DNA of 64,000 nucleotides from DATAGF01 sp963834875 (lineage in GTDB: Bacteria > Actinomycetota > Thermoleophilia > Miltoncostaeales > Miltoncostaeaceae), in NCBI GenBank assembly GCA_963834875.1, contig CAWIDG010000001.1:1-64000 (forward strand), given 5' to 3'. The position numbers and the translations under genes are program-made. The notes under the pieces were generated by a model. That model saw only the letters and a program-made list of their open reading frames with translations, had not been told where the DNA came from and made no database searches. Position 1 is the first letter of the stretch. Each line of letters begins with the position of its first letter. Of this stretch, positions 54,501 to 64,000 are shown in pieces.

Positions 54501-57500
54501 CTCGCCGGGGCGGGCGGCGGCGAGCTCGGCGACGAACGGCTCCACGGCGTCGAGGATCTGGTCCGGGTCGATCGCGACGAAGTGGTCGGCGCCCGGCAGC
54601 TCCACCAGCCGGGCCCCCGGGATGCGGCCCGCGATGTACCGGCCCTCCTCGACCCGCACCCGTCCGTCGGCGGCACGGTGCACGACCAGGGTCGGCACGT
54701 GGATCGCGGGGAGCAGGTCGCGCACGTCGATGCGCGCGTTCATCTCGACCAGCGCCCGCACCGCGCCCGGGGTCGCGGCCGCCCGGCACCGCTCGCCCCA
54801 CCAGCGCGCCATCGCATCGTCCGCCGAAGGGCACATCGCCCGCATGTGCGCCTCGAAGCGCCAGTCCCCGGCGACGATCTCGAGGAGGCGGGCGCGCTCC
54901 TCGGCGGTGGGCGCCCACGGGTAGTCGTCGTCGGGGTCGCTCCGCTTGGCGAAGGCGCCGAACAGCACGAGCCCGCGGGCGCGGTCTGGATAGGTCGCGG
55001 CGAACAGCACCGACAGTGGGCCGCCCTCGGAGTAGCCGAAGAGCACGGCGCCGTCGCTGCCGGCCGCCTCCATGACCGCCCTCACGTCGTCCATCCGCGC
55101 CTCGAGGTCGGGCACCCCGGGCGGGCGGTCCGACATGCCGGTTCCCCGCTTGTCGAAGCGGATCAGCCGCCCCATCCCGGCCAGCCGGTCGAGGAAGCGC
55201 GCGTGACGGGGCTCACGCCGGTCCATCTCCAGGTGGGAGAGGAAGCCTGGGACCAGCACGATGTCGATGGGACCGTCCCCGGTCACCTCGTAGGCGATGC
55301 TGAGGTCGCCGCTCCGGGCGTAGCGGACCGGCGGGGGCGCGTCCTGGGGTGGGGCGGGGGCCTCCCGGGCGAGGAACGCCGCGGCCTCGCGTAGGTCGGG
55401 GGTGTCGAAGCCCTCCTCGAAGCCGCCGTAGGCCGCCGCGACCAGCGCCTGCGCCTCCCGCGGGCGGCCCGTGTCGCGCAGGAGGCGCCCGAGGCTCATC
55501 GCCGCGCGCAGCTCGAGCGAGCGGCCGCCCTGCTCGCGGGCGACCTCGAGCGCCCGCCGGGCCGCGGCCTCGGCCTCCTCGTCCTCGCCGAGCGCCCGGA
55601 GGGCCTCGGCGCGCAGCCGGTGGAGCTCGGCGTCGAAGAAGAAGCGGCCGCCGCGGGGGACCGCCTCCAGCGCCTCACGGAGCGCGTCGAGCGCCTGGGC
55701 CGGCTCCCCGGCGCCGACGAGGGCGTCGGCCAGCAGGCCCAGGAAGTAGGCGTCGTCCATGCGCGCCCCGGTGATCCGCGCCCGCTCGATACCGCGCCGC
55801 AACTCGGCGATCCCCTCCTCGGCGCCGCCGCCGGCCGCGGTCGCCCACCCACGCAGCATCATCCCCATGGCGGTCCAGTAGCGGAAGCCCCTGCGCTCGG
55901 CCTCCTCGACGCCCTCGGCGGCGAGCCGCAGGGTCTCCTCGAGGTCGCGGCGGCTCTGGGCAACCGCCGCGGCGTAGATCAGGGCCTTCGGCAGGCCGTG
56001 CCGCGGGCGCCGCTCGCGCGCCAGCGCCACCGTGCGCGCGGCCCGCCTGGCGGCCGCGTCGGGGTGGCCGAGGTGCCACTTCGCCAGGGCGGCCCAGGTG
56101 TGGCAGCCGATCCAGGGGTCGTCGCCGTAGGCCGCCACGAAGCGGTTGCTGGGCAGGTCGTCGACGGCCTCGGCGCCGCGCTCGGCGACGTCCAGGGCGC
56201 GCTCGAAGACGCCCTGGTGGAGGAGGCTGCACGCCAGCAGCTCGTGGGCGTCAACGATCGCCGGGCCCCCGTCCGGCGGCGCGGGCGCCGCCATCATCTC
56301 CTCCATGATCGCCTCCGAGCGCGGGTACTCGCCCCGCACCTCGTAGAGCGTCGCCAGCTGATAGCTGCTCCACGAGGCGTCGTCGGCCCGCCCCAGGTCG
56401 GCGGCCAGGTCGCGGCAGCGCGCGAAGATGTGCTCGGCCTCCTCCGACGTCCAGCCCCGGGTGGCGATGAGCGACGGCCCCTTCACGCTCAGGAAGACCA
56501 GCTCCCACCCGGCGCGCTCGGCGTCCTCGGGGAGCCCGTCGAGCAGCCGCAGCGCGGTGTCGGCGAGCTCGAGGGCCTCCGCCGCGGCCACCCGCTCGGT
56601 CGCCTGGCGCGCCGCGGCCGCCAGGTGGGGGAGCGCCCTCCGCAAGTCGCCGCCGCGCACGAAGTGGGCCGCGAGCGCCGGCGCGATCTCGTCGGCGCGG
56701 TGGCTGTACGCCTCCTCCAGCCGCGCGCCGGCCGCGACGTGCAGGCGCGCGCGCCGGCCGGCGGGCAGGTCCTCGTAGAGCACCTCGTGGAAGAGGTCGT
56801 GGGTGAAGCGGAAGCGGCCGGCGATGGTGCCGTCGGGCCAGCTCTCGGCGCCCCGTGGCTCCAGCAGGATCCCCTCCCGCGCGAGGTCGTCGCAGCGCGC
56901 CTCGACCTCGTCGGCGGGGCGCTCGCAGGCGGCCGCGAGGAGCGCAGTCGAGAACTCCGGCGCCACGACGCTCGCGGCCTCCAGGATCTGCCGGTCCTCG
57001 GAGCCGACGGACAGGAGCCGCTGACGGATGAGCTGGCGCACGGACGAGGGCACCCCCCGCGCGAGCTCGTCGGGGTCGGCGTCGAGGCGCCAGCTCCCCT
57101 CGTCGCGGAGGACCTTGCCGTCGTCCACCCAGGAGTCGACCGCCTTCTCCAGGAACAGCGGGTTGCCGCCGGTGCGCTCCAGCAGCGCCCGGCCCACGGC
57201 CGCCGGCAGCTCGGCGCCCGGCACCCGGGCGCTCAGGTACTCGGAGACCGCGTCCTCCCCGAGCGCCTCGAGGTCGAGCCGGGCGACCAGGCCCCTCGGA
57301 GCGAGGTCGGCGACGGCGGCGTGCACCGGGTGCGCACGGGTGGCGGCGTCGGCCGAGCGCAGGGTCGCGACGACCAGCAGACGGGCCGGGTCGCGGCGGC
57401 GGGCGAGCGCCGACAGGAGGGTCACGGTCGAGGGATCGCTCCAGTGGAGGTCCTCGATGGCGAGCACGATCGGGCGCTCGGTCGCCGCCGACAACAGCGC

Positions 57501-58715
57501 CTCAACGATCTCGCGCAACATCCGCGCCTGGGTCGCGCCCAGGATGCGCCCCTGGACCCGGGAGAGGTCGCCGGGCGAGACGAGCCATGGCATCTGCACG
57601 ATCCACGTGGGCGCGCGCTCCACGAGGAGCGGCACCACGCCCTCGGCGCCGGGAGCTCGGCTGAGGCCGTCGAGGGCCTCCAGGACGGGCATGTAGGCCT
57701 CCGCCGAGCCGTGCTGCTCGACGCACTGGCCGCGCCCGACCAGGGGCCCGTCGCCGGCGGCGGCGTCGGCGAGAAAGGCCTCGACGAGCGTGGTCTTCCC
57801 GGCCCCGGCCTCGCCGGCGACCACCACGAGGCGCGGCTCCCCCCGCGCGGCGGCGGCCAGGTGCTCGCGCAGCTCCGCCAGCTCGGGCTCGCGGCCGACG
57901 ACCGGTCCCTGGATTCGCGCCGGCGCGGGCTCGGCCTTCGGCCGCGGCGCGGGCGGCGGCGGGGCGCCGCCAGGCCCGGGTCCTGCTGCAGGATGCGCCG
58001 CTCGAGCTCGCGGAGCGCCGGCGAGGGGTCGATGCCCAGCTCCTCCGACAGGACGCGCCGGGCCTCCTGGTAGGCGGCGAGGGCCTCGGCCTGGCGGTCG
58101 GAGCGGTAGAGGGCGAGCATGAGCTGGCCGCGCGGGCGCTCGCGCAGCGGCTGGCGGGCGATGAGGGACTCGATCTCGACGGCGACCTCGGCGTGGCGCC
58201 CGAGGGCGAGCTCGGCCTCGATGCGCTCCTCCGTCAGCGACGAGCTGCAGCTCCTCCAACCGGCGGGCCTCGGCCGCGGCGAAGGGCTCGGCGAACTCGG
58301 CGAGCGCCGGGCCCCGCCACAGGGCGAGGGCCTCGGCGAGGCGCTCGGACGCCGCGGGCGCGTCTCCCTCGGCGAGGGCCTCGCGCCCGCGGCGCAGCAG
58401 CTCCTCCGCGCGGAAGGCGTCAACCTGCTCGGGGGCGACGTCGAGCTGGTACCCCGGCGCGCGCGTGACCAGCACCCCCGGCGGCAGCACCTTCCGCAGC
58501 TGGGAGACGTGGATCTGGACCATCTTGGGCGCCGTGTCCGGCGCCTCCTCGCCCCAGAGGTCGTTGACCAGCCGCGAGGCCGCCACGGCCCGCCCGGGGC
58601 TGAGCGCGAGCACGGCGAGGAGCGCCCGCTGCTTGCGGCCTCCGAGGGAGACGGGGTCGCCGCCGTCGAGGACCTCGAGGGGCCCCAGGGTCCGGATCTC
58701 CATCTGCCGCGGCAA
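51378..58715 (-). CDS. giant SARP/BTAD - AAA - hydrolase - cyclase-like - AAA regulator
   Basis: About 2,440 residues. Order: winged-helix DNA-binding domain (MEIRTLGPLEVLDGGD), BTAD, first ATPase (Walker A VVAGEAGAGKTTLVEAF, Walker B VLAIEDLHWSD), TPR-like repeats, alpha/beta hydrolase (LVPGFLSHLEMDRREP, nucleophile FGYSEGGP, His in GADHFVAID), a remnant class III nucleotide cyclase domain (RAGVHTGEVERGEG, PGEVLVTATTRDLVAG), a second ATPase (MLSGEPGIGKSRTAAEL, LVLEDLHAAD) and further TPR-like helices. The cyclase part lacks the metal-binding front half, so it is not catalytic. Frame changes near 58245, 57975, 54205 and 51575; the stretch from first ATPase to cyclase part is one uninterrupted frame. 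Confidence 0.75.
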
Positions 58716-58769
58716 GCATGACCCAACCGCGCCCGGCCCGGCAACGCACGCCCCGGCGCTGGTCGCCGG

Positions 58770-59246
58770 TCAGGCTCCGGGGCCTCCGTAGGCCACGATC
58801 GACCAGTCGGGGAGGGGAGGGTCCGTCGCGATGGGCGCCCCCGTCGCGGCGCGCCGGTAGCTGAAGCCGCCCCGGGTCTCCTCGAACACCGGCCGGATCC
58901 GGCCGTCGGCGATCTGGGTGTCGATCCACGCGCCGCGGAAGACGAGCCGCCTGAGCCAGTGCACGAGGTCCTCGCCGCCGCCCAACAGGACCTCGCGGTG
59001 CCGCTCGACGTGCCCGGCGAGCGGGCTCGCCGGGCTCGGCACCGAGCCGTGCGCGGCGAGGGCGACCAGGTCCTCGACCTCGGCGGGCCCGAGGCCGTCG
59101 CGCTCGACCAGCCGCAGCTGCACGGCGGCCTGGCCGACGCGCTCGGAGAAGTCGCGGGCGCTGAAGCCGAAGCGCACGCCCGCCGCCTCCACGCTGAAGT
59201 CGGTTCCGCTGGAATACGCCGGCGCGAGCCCATGACCGGTCGCCAT
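58770..59246 (-). CDS. hypothetical protein
   Basis: 158 residues from ATG 59246. Blocks: SVEAAGVRFGFSARDFSERV, LRLVERDGLGPAEVEDLVAL, HREVLLGGGEDLVHWLRRLV and GFSYRRAATGAPIATDP. Single frame, no Cys, no membrane segment. Lies 54 bp upstream of the giant regulator on the same strand and may share its transcript. Family not recognised. Confidence 0.6.
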   Translation of the reverse strand: MATGHGLAPAYSSGTDFSVEAAGVRFGFSARDFSERVGQAAVQLRLVERDGLGPAEVEDLVALAAHGSVPSPASPLAGHVERHREVLLGGGEDLVHWLRRLVFRGAWIDTQIADGRIRPVFEETRGGFSYRRAATGAPIATDPPLPDWSIVAYGGPGA

Positions 59247-59309
59247 GGGGTCAGCCTACCAACGCCGACGCGTGCCCACCCCGGCGTCGAGCGTGGCACG
59301 ATCACCCCG

Positions 59310-59687
59310 ATGGGGGCCCTGCGCATCGACCGCCTGACGGGGCCGCCGCGGCCCCTGGGCGACGGCTCCGGCCGCGTGATCGCGGCGCGCTGCTACCGTG
59401 CGGCGTCCGCCGCGTCGCGGCTCGTGGGGCTGCTCGGCACGCCGGATCTCGCGCCCGACGAGGCCCTCTGGCTCGAGCCCTGCGGCAGCGTCCACACCCT
59501 GGCGCTGCGGGCGCCGATCGGCTGCGCCTTCCTCGACGCGGGGGGGCGCGTGCTGCGGGTGGTGGACCCGCTGCCGCCGTGGCGGATCGCCGGGGTGCGT
59601 GGCGCCCGCGCCGTGGTCGAGTGCCGCTCCGGTGCGCTCGCCGGCCTCGCCCCGGGGGCGCGGCTCGCCCTGGGGGCCGCCGGCTGA
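59310..59687 (+). CDS. DUF192 family protein
   Basis: 125 residues from ATG 59310. Family pattern: RCYRAASAASRLVGLLGTPD, EALWLEPCGSVHTLAL, IGCAFLDAGGRVLRVVDPLP and VECRSGALAGL. DUF192 proteins are small beta-barrel proteins of unsettled role, often near pilus or secretion genes. Its stop overlaps the patatin start (CTGA). Confidence 0.82.
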   Translation: MGALRIDRLTGPPRPLGDGSGRVIAARCYRAASAASRLVGLLGTPDLAPDEALWLEPCGSVHTLALRAPIGCAFLDAGGRVLRVVDPLPPWRIAGVRGARAVVECRSGALAGLAPGARLALGAAG

Positions 59688-60558
59688 TCCGGGCGCTCGC
59701 CATCGACGGCGGCGGGGTGCGCGGGATCATCCCGGCGACGGTGCTGGCCGCGCTCGAGGAGCTCGGCGCGCGGCGCGTTCACGAGCTGTTCGACGTGGTC
59801 GCCGGCACCTCCACCGGCGCCATCCTGGCCCTCGGGGCTCACCCGTCCCGCCCCCCAGACGGCGCGCGAGCTGGGCGGGCTCTACCTGGAGCGCGGCCCG
59901 GCGATCTTCGCCGACGGCGCCGAGCCCGGCGGGGAGCGCGACCCGGCGCCGCTCGAGGCGGAGCTGCGGGCGCGGCTGGGCGCGACCGCCCTGTCGGCAG
60001 GCGCTGCGTCCGGTGCTCGCCGTGAGCTGCGACGCCGAGGGCCGGCGCCCGGTCGTGTTCCGCGGCGGCGGCCTCGACCCGGGGCCGGTCGGCGACGCCC
60101 CGATGGTGCGGGCCGCGATGGCGTCGGCGGCCCTTCCGGGGGTGTTCCCGCCGGTCGCCCACACGGGCGCCGACGGCGTCGCCCGCTCGTGCATCGACGG
60201 CGCGCTGATCGCCAACGACCCGGCCCTCGTGGCCTACGCGGAGGCGCTGGCCCTCGGGGCGGGGGAGGAGGTCGTGCTGGTCTCGCTCGGCACGGGCGCC
60301 GGGCCGCCCGAGGTCGCCGACGACCCCGACGCGGCGGCGCTCGCGGCCGCCGCCGGCCCCGAGCTGGTGCGCGACGCGCTGCTGCGCGCCCTCGGCGAGC
60401 GCTACGTCCGCGTGCAGACGCCGCTCGGCTTCGGGGCGGCGCGCGCCTTCGACGACGCGAGCCCGGCGAACCTGGAGGCGCTGCGGCTCACCGCCGAGGA
60501 CCTCGTCGCGCGCGAGCGCCCGGCGCTCGCGCGGCTGGCCGGCCTCCTCGCCGCCTGA
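59684..60558 (+). CDS. patatin-like phospholipase, CapV/FabD-type
   Basis: About 290 residues with the N-terminal block IRALAIDGGGVRGIIPATVL, nucleophile elbow AGTSTGAIL, and the Asp in CIDGALIANDPAL. The DGGGxRG plus GTSTG form and the ANDPA block match patatins such as CapV-like phospholipases more than the enzyme at 0.2 kb. Frame changes near 59840 and 59998. The likely start is CTG 59684, overlapping DUF192. No cyclic-oligonucleotide synthase gene is adjacent, so a defence role is unsupported. Confidence 0.75.
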
Positions 60559-60689
60559 TCCGGACGATTTTCCCGCTCCGAGCGGACGAGCTGCGCCGCG
60601 GCGGGGGGAGAGAACGCGCCGCCGCGCGCCTCTGAGGGGGCACACCGCGCCGCCCGGGCGCGGCGAGCGCGACACGGGGAGGTGGGGTC

Positions 60690-61418
60690 ATGCCGCTCGG
60701 GGTGGGCGGGGTCGTCCCGTCGGTGCTGCTGGTCGAGGACGACGCGCCGACGCGCGTCTTCCTGTCCGAGAACCTCATCGCCGACCGCTTCGCCCCGCTC
60801 TCGGCGACGTCGGGCGAGGAGGCGGTGGCGATGCTGTCCGGCGGGCACCCGGACGCCGCGGTCATCGACGTCGGCCTGCCCGGCATGAGCGGGCTCGACC
60901 TCATCTCGGCGATCCGCGAGGGCGGCGCGGACGACCCGTGGGACCCGGGGATGCCCATCCTGCTCCTGTCGGGCGACACGAGCCCCCACGCCGCGGTGCG
61001 CGGCATCGAGCGCGGTGCCGACGACTACGTCGCCAAGCCGTTCCACTACCCCGAGCTGCTCGCCCGGCTCGGCGCCCTGATCCGGCGCTCGCGCGGGGCC
61101 ATCCTGCGCGAGGAGATCCGCGTCGGCGCGCTGTCGATCGACCGCAACGCCCGGCGCGCGACCCTCGGCGGGCGCGTGCTCGACCTGTCGGCGAAGGAGT
61201 TCGCCCTCCTGTCGGCCCTCGCCAGGGACCCGGGCCGCGTGCTCACCAAGGGCGAGCTGCTCCGGGACGTCTGGGGCTACCGGGCGGCGGGGCGCACGCG
61301 CACGGTTGACAGCCACGCCAGCCGCCTGCGGCGCAAGCTGGCGGCCGCTGGCGGCGGCGAGCGCTGGGTCGTGAACGTCTGGGGCATCGGGTACCGCCTG
61401 CTCCCCGAGGAGGCCTGA
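60690..61418 (+). CDS. OmpR-family response regulator
   Basis: 242 residues. Receiver domain with acid pair EDD, phosphoacceptor Asp60 in VIDVGLPGMSGLDL, LLLSGDTS and the Lys in DDYVAKPFHYPELLARL. C-terminal winged helix with LDLSAKEFALLSALARDPG, LLRDVWGY, VDSHASRLRRKL and GIGYRLLP. ATG 60690. Two bases upstream of its histidine kinase. Confidence 0.93.
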   Translation: MPLGVGGVVPSVLLVEDDAPTRVFLSENLIADRFAPLSATSGEEAVAMLSGGHPDAAVIDVGLPGMSGLDLISAIREGGADDPWDPGMPILLLSGDTSPHAAVRGIERGADDYVAKPFHYPELLARLGALIRRSRGAILREEIRVGALSIDRNARRATLGGRVLDLSAKEFALLSALARDPGRVLTKGELLRDVWGYRAAGRTRTVDSHASRLRRKLAAAGGGERWVVNVWGIGYRLLPEEA

Positions 61419-61419
61419 G

Positions 61420-62100
61420 GTGGCCGACGGCGCCCTCGACCGGCTGGTCCACGACCTCTTCGGCCCGCTCACCGTCATCAGGGGCGTCTGCGCGACCCTG
61501 GCGCGGGACGAGCCCCACCACGCGCGGCGCGCCGGCCTCGAGCTCATCGACGCCGAGACGCTCCGGCTGGCCGCCGGGCTCGACGGCCTCGCGCGAGTCG
61601 CGCGGCGCCCGGCCGGGACGGCGGTCCCGGGCGGACCGGTGTGCCTGGCGGCGCTGGCAGCATCGGTCGCCGAGCGGCATCGGGCCATCGGCGCCGAGCG
61701 GGGCGTCAGGGTCGTCGCGCGGGTGCGGGGCCTGCCGCCGACGGTCACCGCGGCGCCCGACGACCTGCGCCGGGCGCTCGACAACCTCGTCCAGAACGCG
61801 CTGCGCCATTGCGCATCCCAGGTGTGGATCACCGCGGGGCGCCGCGCCGGCTGGGGCGAGGTGCGCGTCGCCGACGACGGCCCCGGGGTCCCCCGCGGCG
61901 ACCGGGAGCGCATCTTCAGCTCCGGCGAGCGCGGCAGCGCCCCGCGGGGAGCCGGCCGCGGCCTCGGCCTCGCGATCGCGCGCGAGCTCGCGGAGCGCCA
62001 TGGCGGCCGCCTCACGCTCGATCCGGTGGGCCGCGGGGCGACCTTCCGGCTCGCACTGCCGCTTCGCGAGGACGCCCGCGACGGTCGCGGGGCGGCGTGA
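61420..62100 (+). CDS. short cytoplasmic histidine kinase
   Basis: 226 residues without sensor or membrane domain. The H-box is close to the N-terminus: LVHDLFGPLTVIRG with His11. N-box DNLVQNALRH, G1 VADDGPGVP, and G2 GAGRGLGLAIARELAERHGG. It should phosphorylate the response regulator upstream; the signal may come through a partner protein. GTG 61420. Its stop overlaps the next gene (GTGA), linking the two-component pair to the pilus locus. Confidence 0.88.
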   Translation: MADGALDRLVHDLFGPLTVIRGVCATLARDEPHHARRAGLELIDAETLRLAAGLDGLARVARRPAGTAVPGGPVCLAALAASVAERHRAIGAERGVRVVARVRGLPPTVTAAPDDLRRALDNLVQNALRHCASQVWITAGRRAGWGEVRVADDGPGVPRGDRERIFSSGERGSAPRGAGRGLGLAIARELAERHGGRLTLDPVGRGATFRLALPLREDARDGRGAA

Positions 62101-62647
62101 CGGCCCTCGTCGTCGAGGAGGGGCTGGCCGCGGGCGTGGGCGGCCCGCCGCTCGACGGCGTCGTCGTGGTCCCGCGCGGGCGCGCGCGGCGCGGGGCAGG
62201 CTGGGCCGACCTCGACCCGGACGACGTGGTCGAGGCGCTCGACCGCGCCGGCCCCGGCGCCGTGGTGCTCGCGCGCCCCGCGCTCGCCGACCCGGGCGCG
62301 CGCGCGCTGCCGGCGCTCGCCGGGGTCATGGGCCGGGAGGTCGTGCGCCTGCCCGGCGACGGGGACGCCGCGGCCTGGGTGGTCGCGATGGCGGGCCGGC
62401 TCGCTCCGCTGGCGGGCCGGCCCGGCGCGCCTGCTGCAGGTCCTCGCGGGCGCGGCGTCGGCTCCGGTCCTGCCGCGGCGGCCGGTCGGAGCCGGCGCCG
62501 CGCGGATGCCGGCGCTGCGGCCCGGCGTCCTCGGGCGCTGGGCCCGGTGCGCATGGCGGCCGTGTGGCGCGGTGCGCCGGCGGGGGCCTGCCCGGGGGCC
62601 CCTGCGGGCGCTGCGGCGCCGGCTTGGCCGCGGCGGCGGCGCCGTGA
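62097..62647 (+). CDS. hypothetical protein upstream of cpaB
   Basis: GTG 62097 overlaps the kinase stop. The N-terminal 110 residues read TALVVEEGLAAGVGGPPLDG, WADLDPDDVVEALDRAGPGA and VVLARPALADPGARALPAL, a Rossmann-like alpha/beta pattern. After a frame change near 62425 the tail is Arg- and Ala-rich and of uncertain frame. If the end is TGA 62645-62647 it overlaps the CpaB-like start by 4 bp. Function unknown; probably part of the pilus operon. Confidence 0.45.
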
Positions 62648-63319
62648 TCCTGGGCCGGCGGCGCCGCGGGGCCCTCTGGACGGCGCTCGCCGGGGCGGCC
62701 GGGCTGCTCGCGGTCCTCCTCACGCTGCGCGCGGCAGCCGAGCCGGATGCGGGCGGCTGGGTGCTCGTCGCGCGCGCGCCTCTGCCGCCCGGCCTGCTCA
62801 TCGACGACGGCGGTGGCCTCCGAGGCGCTCGTGCCGGCGCCGGTGCCCGCGGGCCTGCGATTGGAGGGGCTCCTGAGCGCCGCCGACCAGGCGCTCGGCC
62901 GCCGCACTGCGGCGCCGGTGTCGGCCGGGGAGCCGCTCACCCAGGCGGTCCTCGGCGGCGCGCCCGGAACGGCGGCCGCGCCGCTCGCGGCCGGCGAGCG
63001 CGCCGTCGCGGTCCCGCTCTCGGCCGCCGGCGGGGCGGTGGGCCTGGCGCCGGGCGCGCGCGTCAACGTCGTCGCGTCGACCGGCGAGGGGCCGGCGGGC
63101 CGGACGCAGGTCGTCGTCGCCGACGCCGAGGTGCTCGCGACGGCCGAGGCGGCGCCCGACGGTGGCCTCGGCAGCGCGGGCGAGGCCGCTGCTGAGGGTG
63201 ACGTCGGCGCAGGCCCTGCGGGTGACGGCGGCGCTGAACTTCGCCCGGGAGGTCCGCCTGCTCGCCCGCCCCCGGGACGAGGCGGGGTCCGAGCCGCCGC
63301 CCGCGGTCGGGGCACCGTG
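62644..63319 (+). CDS. SAF-domain pilus assembly protein, CpaB/RcpC-like
   Basis: About 225 residues. One membrane segment (ALWTALAGAAGLLAVLLTL) is followed by a SAF-like beta-clip: WVLVARAPLPPGLLI, PVSAGEPLTQAVLG, AVAVPLSAAGGAVGLAPGAR and VNVVASTGEGPAGRTQVV. The end reads RVTSAQALRVTAALNFAREV. Frame changes near 62812 and 63187. GTG 62644. This is the usual layout of CpaB, an outer periplasmic or wall component of Tad/Flp pili. Confidence 0.7.
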
Positions 63320-64000
63320 ACCGGGCCGCTGGTGGTGGCGGGCGCGGCCGGCGGCTGCGGCGCGAGCCTGGTCGCGGGGGCGCTGTCGCTCTGCTGGGCC
63401 GCCGCCGGTGCGCGGCCGTGGCTCATCGAGCTCGACCTCGAGCGCGGCGACCTCGCCGGCGCCTGGGGGCTTCCGGCCGACCGCTCGGTCGCCGCCCTCG
63501 CTCCGGTCGCCGCCGAGATCGACGCCGGCCACCTGCGGGCGGTCGCCTTCCCGCACCCCTCCGGCGTGTCGCTTCTGCCCGGGCCCGGACTGCCGGGCGC
63601 GGCCGAGGCGTGGGACGACGGCGGGCTCGCGCGCCTGGTGGACGTCGCGGCGGGCGAGGGGCAGGTCGTCGTCGACGCCGGCGCGGGGCTGGGGCGTGCC
63701 GGGCTCGCGGCGGCCGAGCGCTCAGGTGGCGTGCTCCTCGTCTGCCCGCCCACGCTGGCCGGGGCGCGGCGCGCGCGCCGGCTCCTCGACGCCCTCGCCG
63801 CGCGGGGCGCGGGCGCGCGCAGCGCCGTCGTCGTCAGCGCCGGCCCGGAGCGGGGCGAGATCGGCGCCCGGGCCCTCGGCAAGGCGCTCTCGGCGAACGT
63901 CGTCGGCGAGCTGCCGTGGGCGCGCCGGGAGGGGGCCGACCTGAGCGGCGGGCGATGGTCGTCCGGGCGCCGCCGACCCCTCCACCGCGCCGTCGAGCGG
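63316..64000 (+). CDS. CpaE/TadZ-like ParA ATPase, cut by the window edge
   Basis: GTG 63316 overlaps the CpaB-like stop. P-loop region LVVAGAAGGCGASLVAGALS is a deviant ParA/MinD-type Walker A with Ala-Ser where Lys-Thr is usual. WLIELDLERGDLAG is the A' acid strand, and QVVVDAGAGLGRAG is the Walker B region. NVVGELPWARREGADLSGG matches the C-terminal part of TadZ-like proteins. They localise the Tad pilus machine. A frame change near 63955 is likely. No stop inside the window. Confidence 0.7.

Noticed and set aside
51029..55075. 1,348-residue plus-strand reading frame
   Set aside because: Arg/Pro/Gly-rich shadow antisense to the giant regulator, which has recognisable domains in the minus frame.
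55620..58073. 817-residue plus-strand reading frame
   Set aside because: Antisense to the ATPase/TPR part of the giant regulator; no domain seen. An artefact of high GC.
59684..60558. CBASS-type defence effector
   Set aside because: The patatin is CapV-like in motif, but no CD-NTase or other CBASS gene is adjacent; the neighbours are DUF192 and a two-component system.

Overview
This is a very GC-rich chromosomal window with densely packed genes. Many stop and start codons overlap in the NTGA form, and there are several SARP/BTAD-type regulators, a split LigD system and a lysA-hom-thrC-thrB cluster. This combination suggests an actinobacterium, perhaps of the Thermoleophilia (Solirubrobacterales/Gaiellales), but no marker gene here fixes the taxonomy. 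About 25 of roughly 65 genes, including thrC and hom, read correctly only after one or more one- or two-base frame changes. That is best explained by uncorrected indels in a long-read assembly, so those genes are described as one gene each, with approximate break positions.

Layout. 0.2-1.2 kb: a patatin-like lipase. 1.3-9.1 kb: an island with visibly lower GC (sampled rows near 58 percent against about 75 percent elsewhere). It holds a nucleotidyltransferase, a protein made of 27 tandem 14-residue repeats behind a short helical leader-like segment, a family 2 glycosyltransferase with a DxH motif, a UDP-sulfoquinovose synthase, an endonuclease/exonuclease/phosphatase-fold enzyme, a phospholipase D-like protein and a kinase-methyltransferase fusion. 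This is the most unusual part of the window. 9.2-15 kb: a large SARP/AAA regulator, a berberine-bridge-type oxidase and an alpha/beta hydrolase. 14.9-16.8 kb: LigD polymerase and ligase as separate genes. 16.9-21.4 kb: an M23-like protein, a GHL10-type glycosidase and a PAS-GAF-GGDEF protein. 21.4-24.1 kb: a SARP regulator with a three-copy 11-bp operator, divergent small membrane proteins and two paralogous beta-rich proteins. 24.1-27.8 kb: YjbQ, a STAS protein, a PAS-SpoIIE phosphatase, a tiny membrane protein and a deacetylase-fold enzyme. 27.8-30.7 kb: a DUF6544-like protein, a membrane protein, a second ATP-dependent ligase and a sulfurtransferase.

30.9-33.6 kb: cytochrome c maturation genes ccmE, ccmF and a CcmI-like gene. 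33.8-36 kb: two M23 peptidases. 36-38.7 kb: CopC, ZIP and a Tat-exported multicopper oxidase, with a promoter-operator in front. 38.7-46.3 kb: a uracil-DNA glycosylase and a hydrolase on the minus strand, then lysA, hom, thrC, thrB, a divergent dihydropteroate-synthase-like gene and a transaldolase, nearly all overlapping (aspartate-family amino acid synthesis). 46.4-51.5 kb: MFS, OsmC, an acyl-CoA dehydrogenase, two tiny ORFs and a BenE-like transporter. 51.4-58.7 kb: a single giant regulator of about 2,440 residues. 58.8-64 kb: small proteins, a second patatin, a response regulator and histidine kinase, and the start of a Tad/Flp pilus locus (CpaB-like, CpaE/TadZ-like) that runs off the right edge.

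No rRNA, tRNA, insertion sequence or CRISPR array was recognised.
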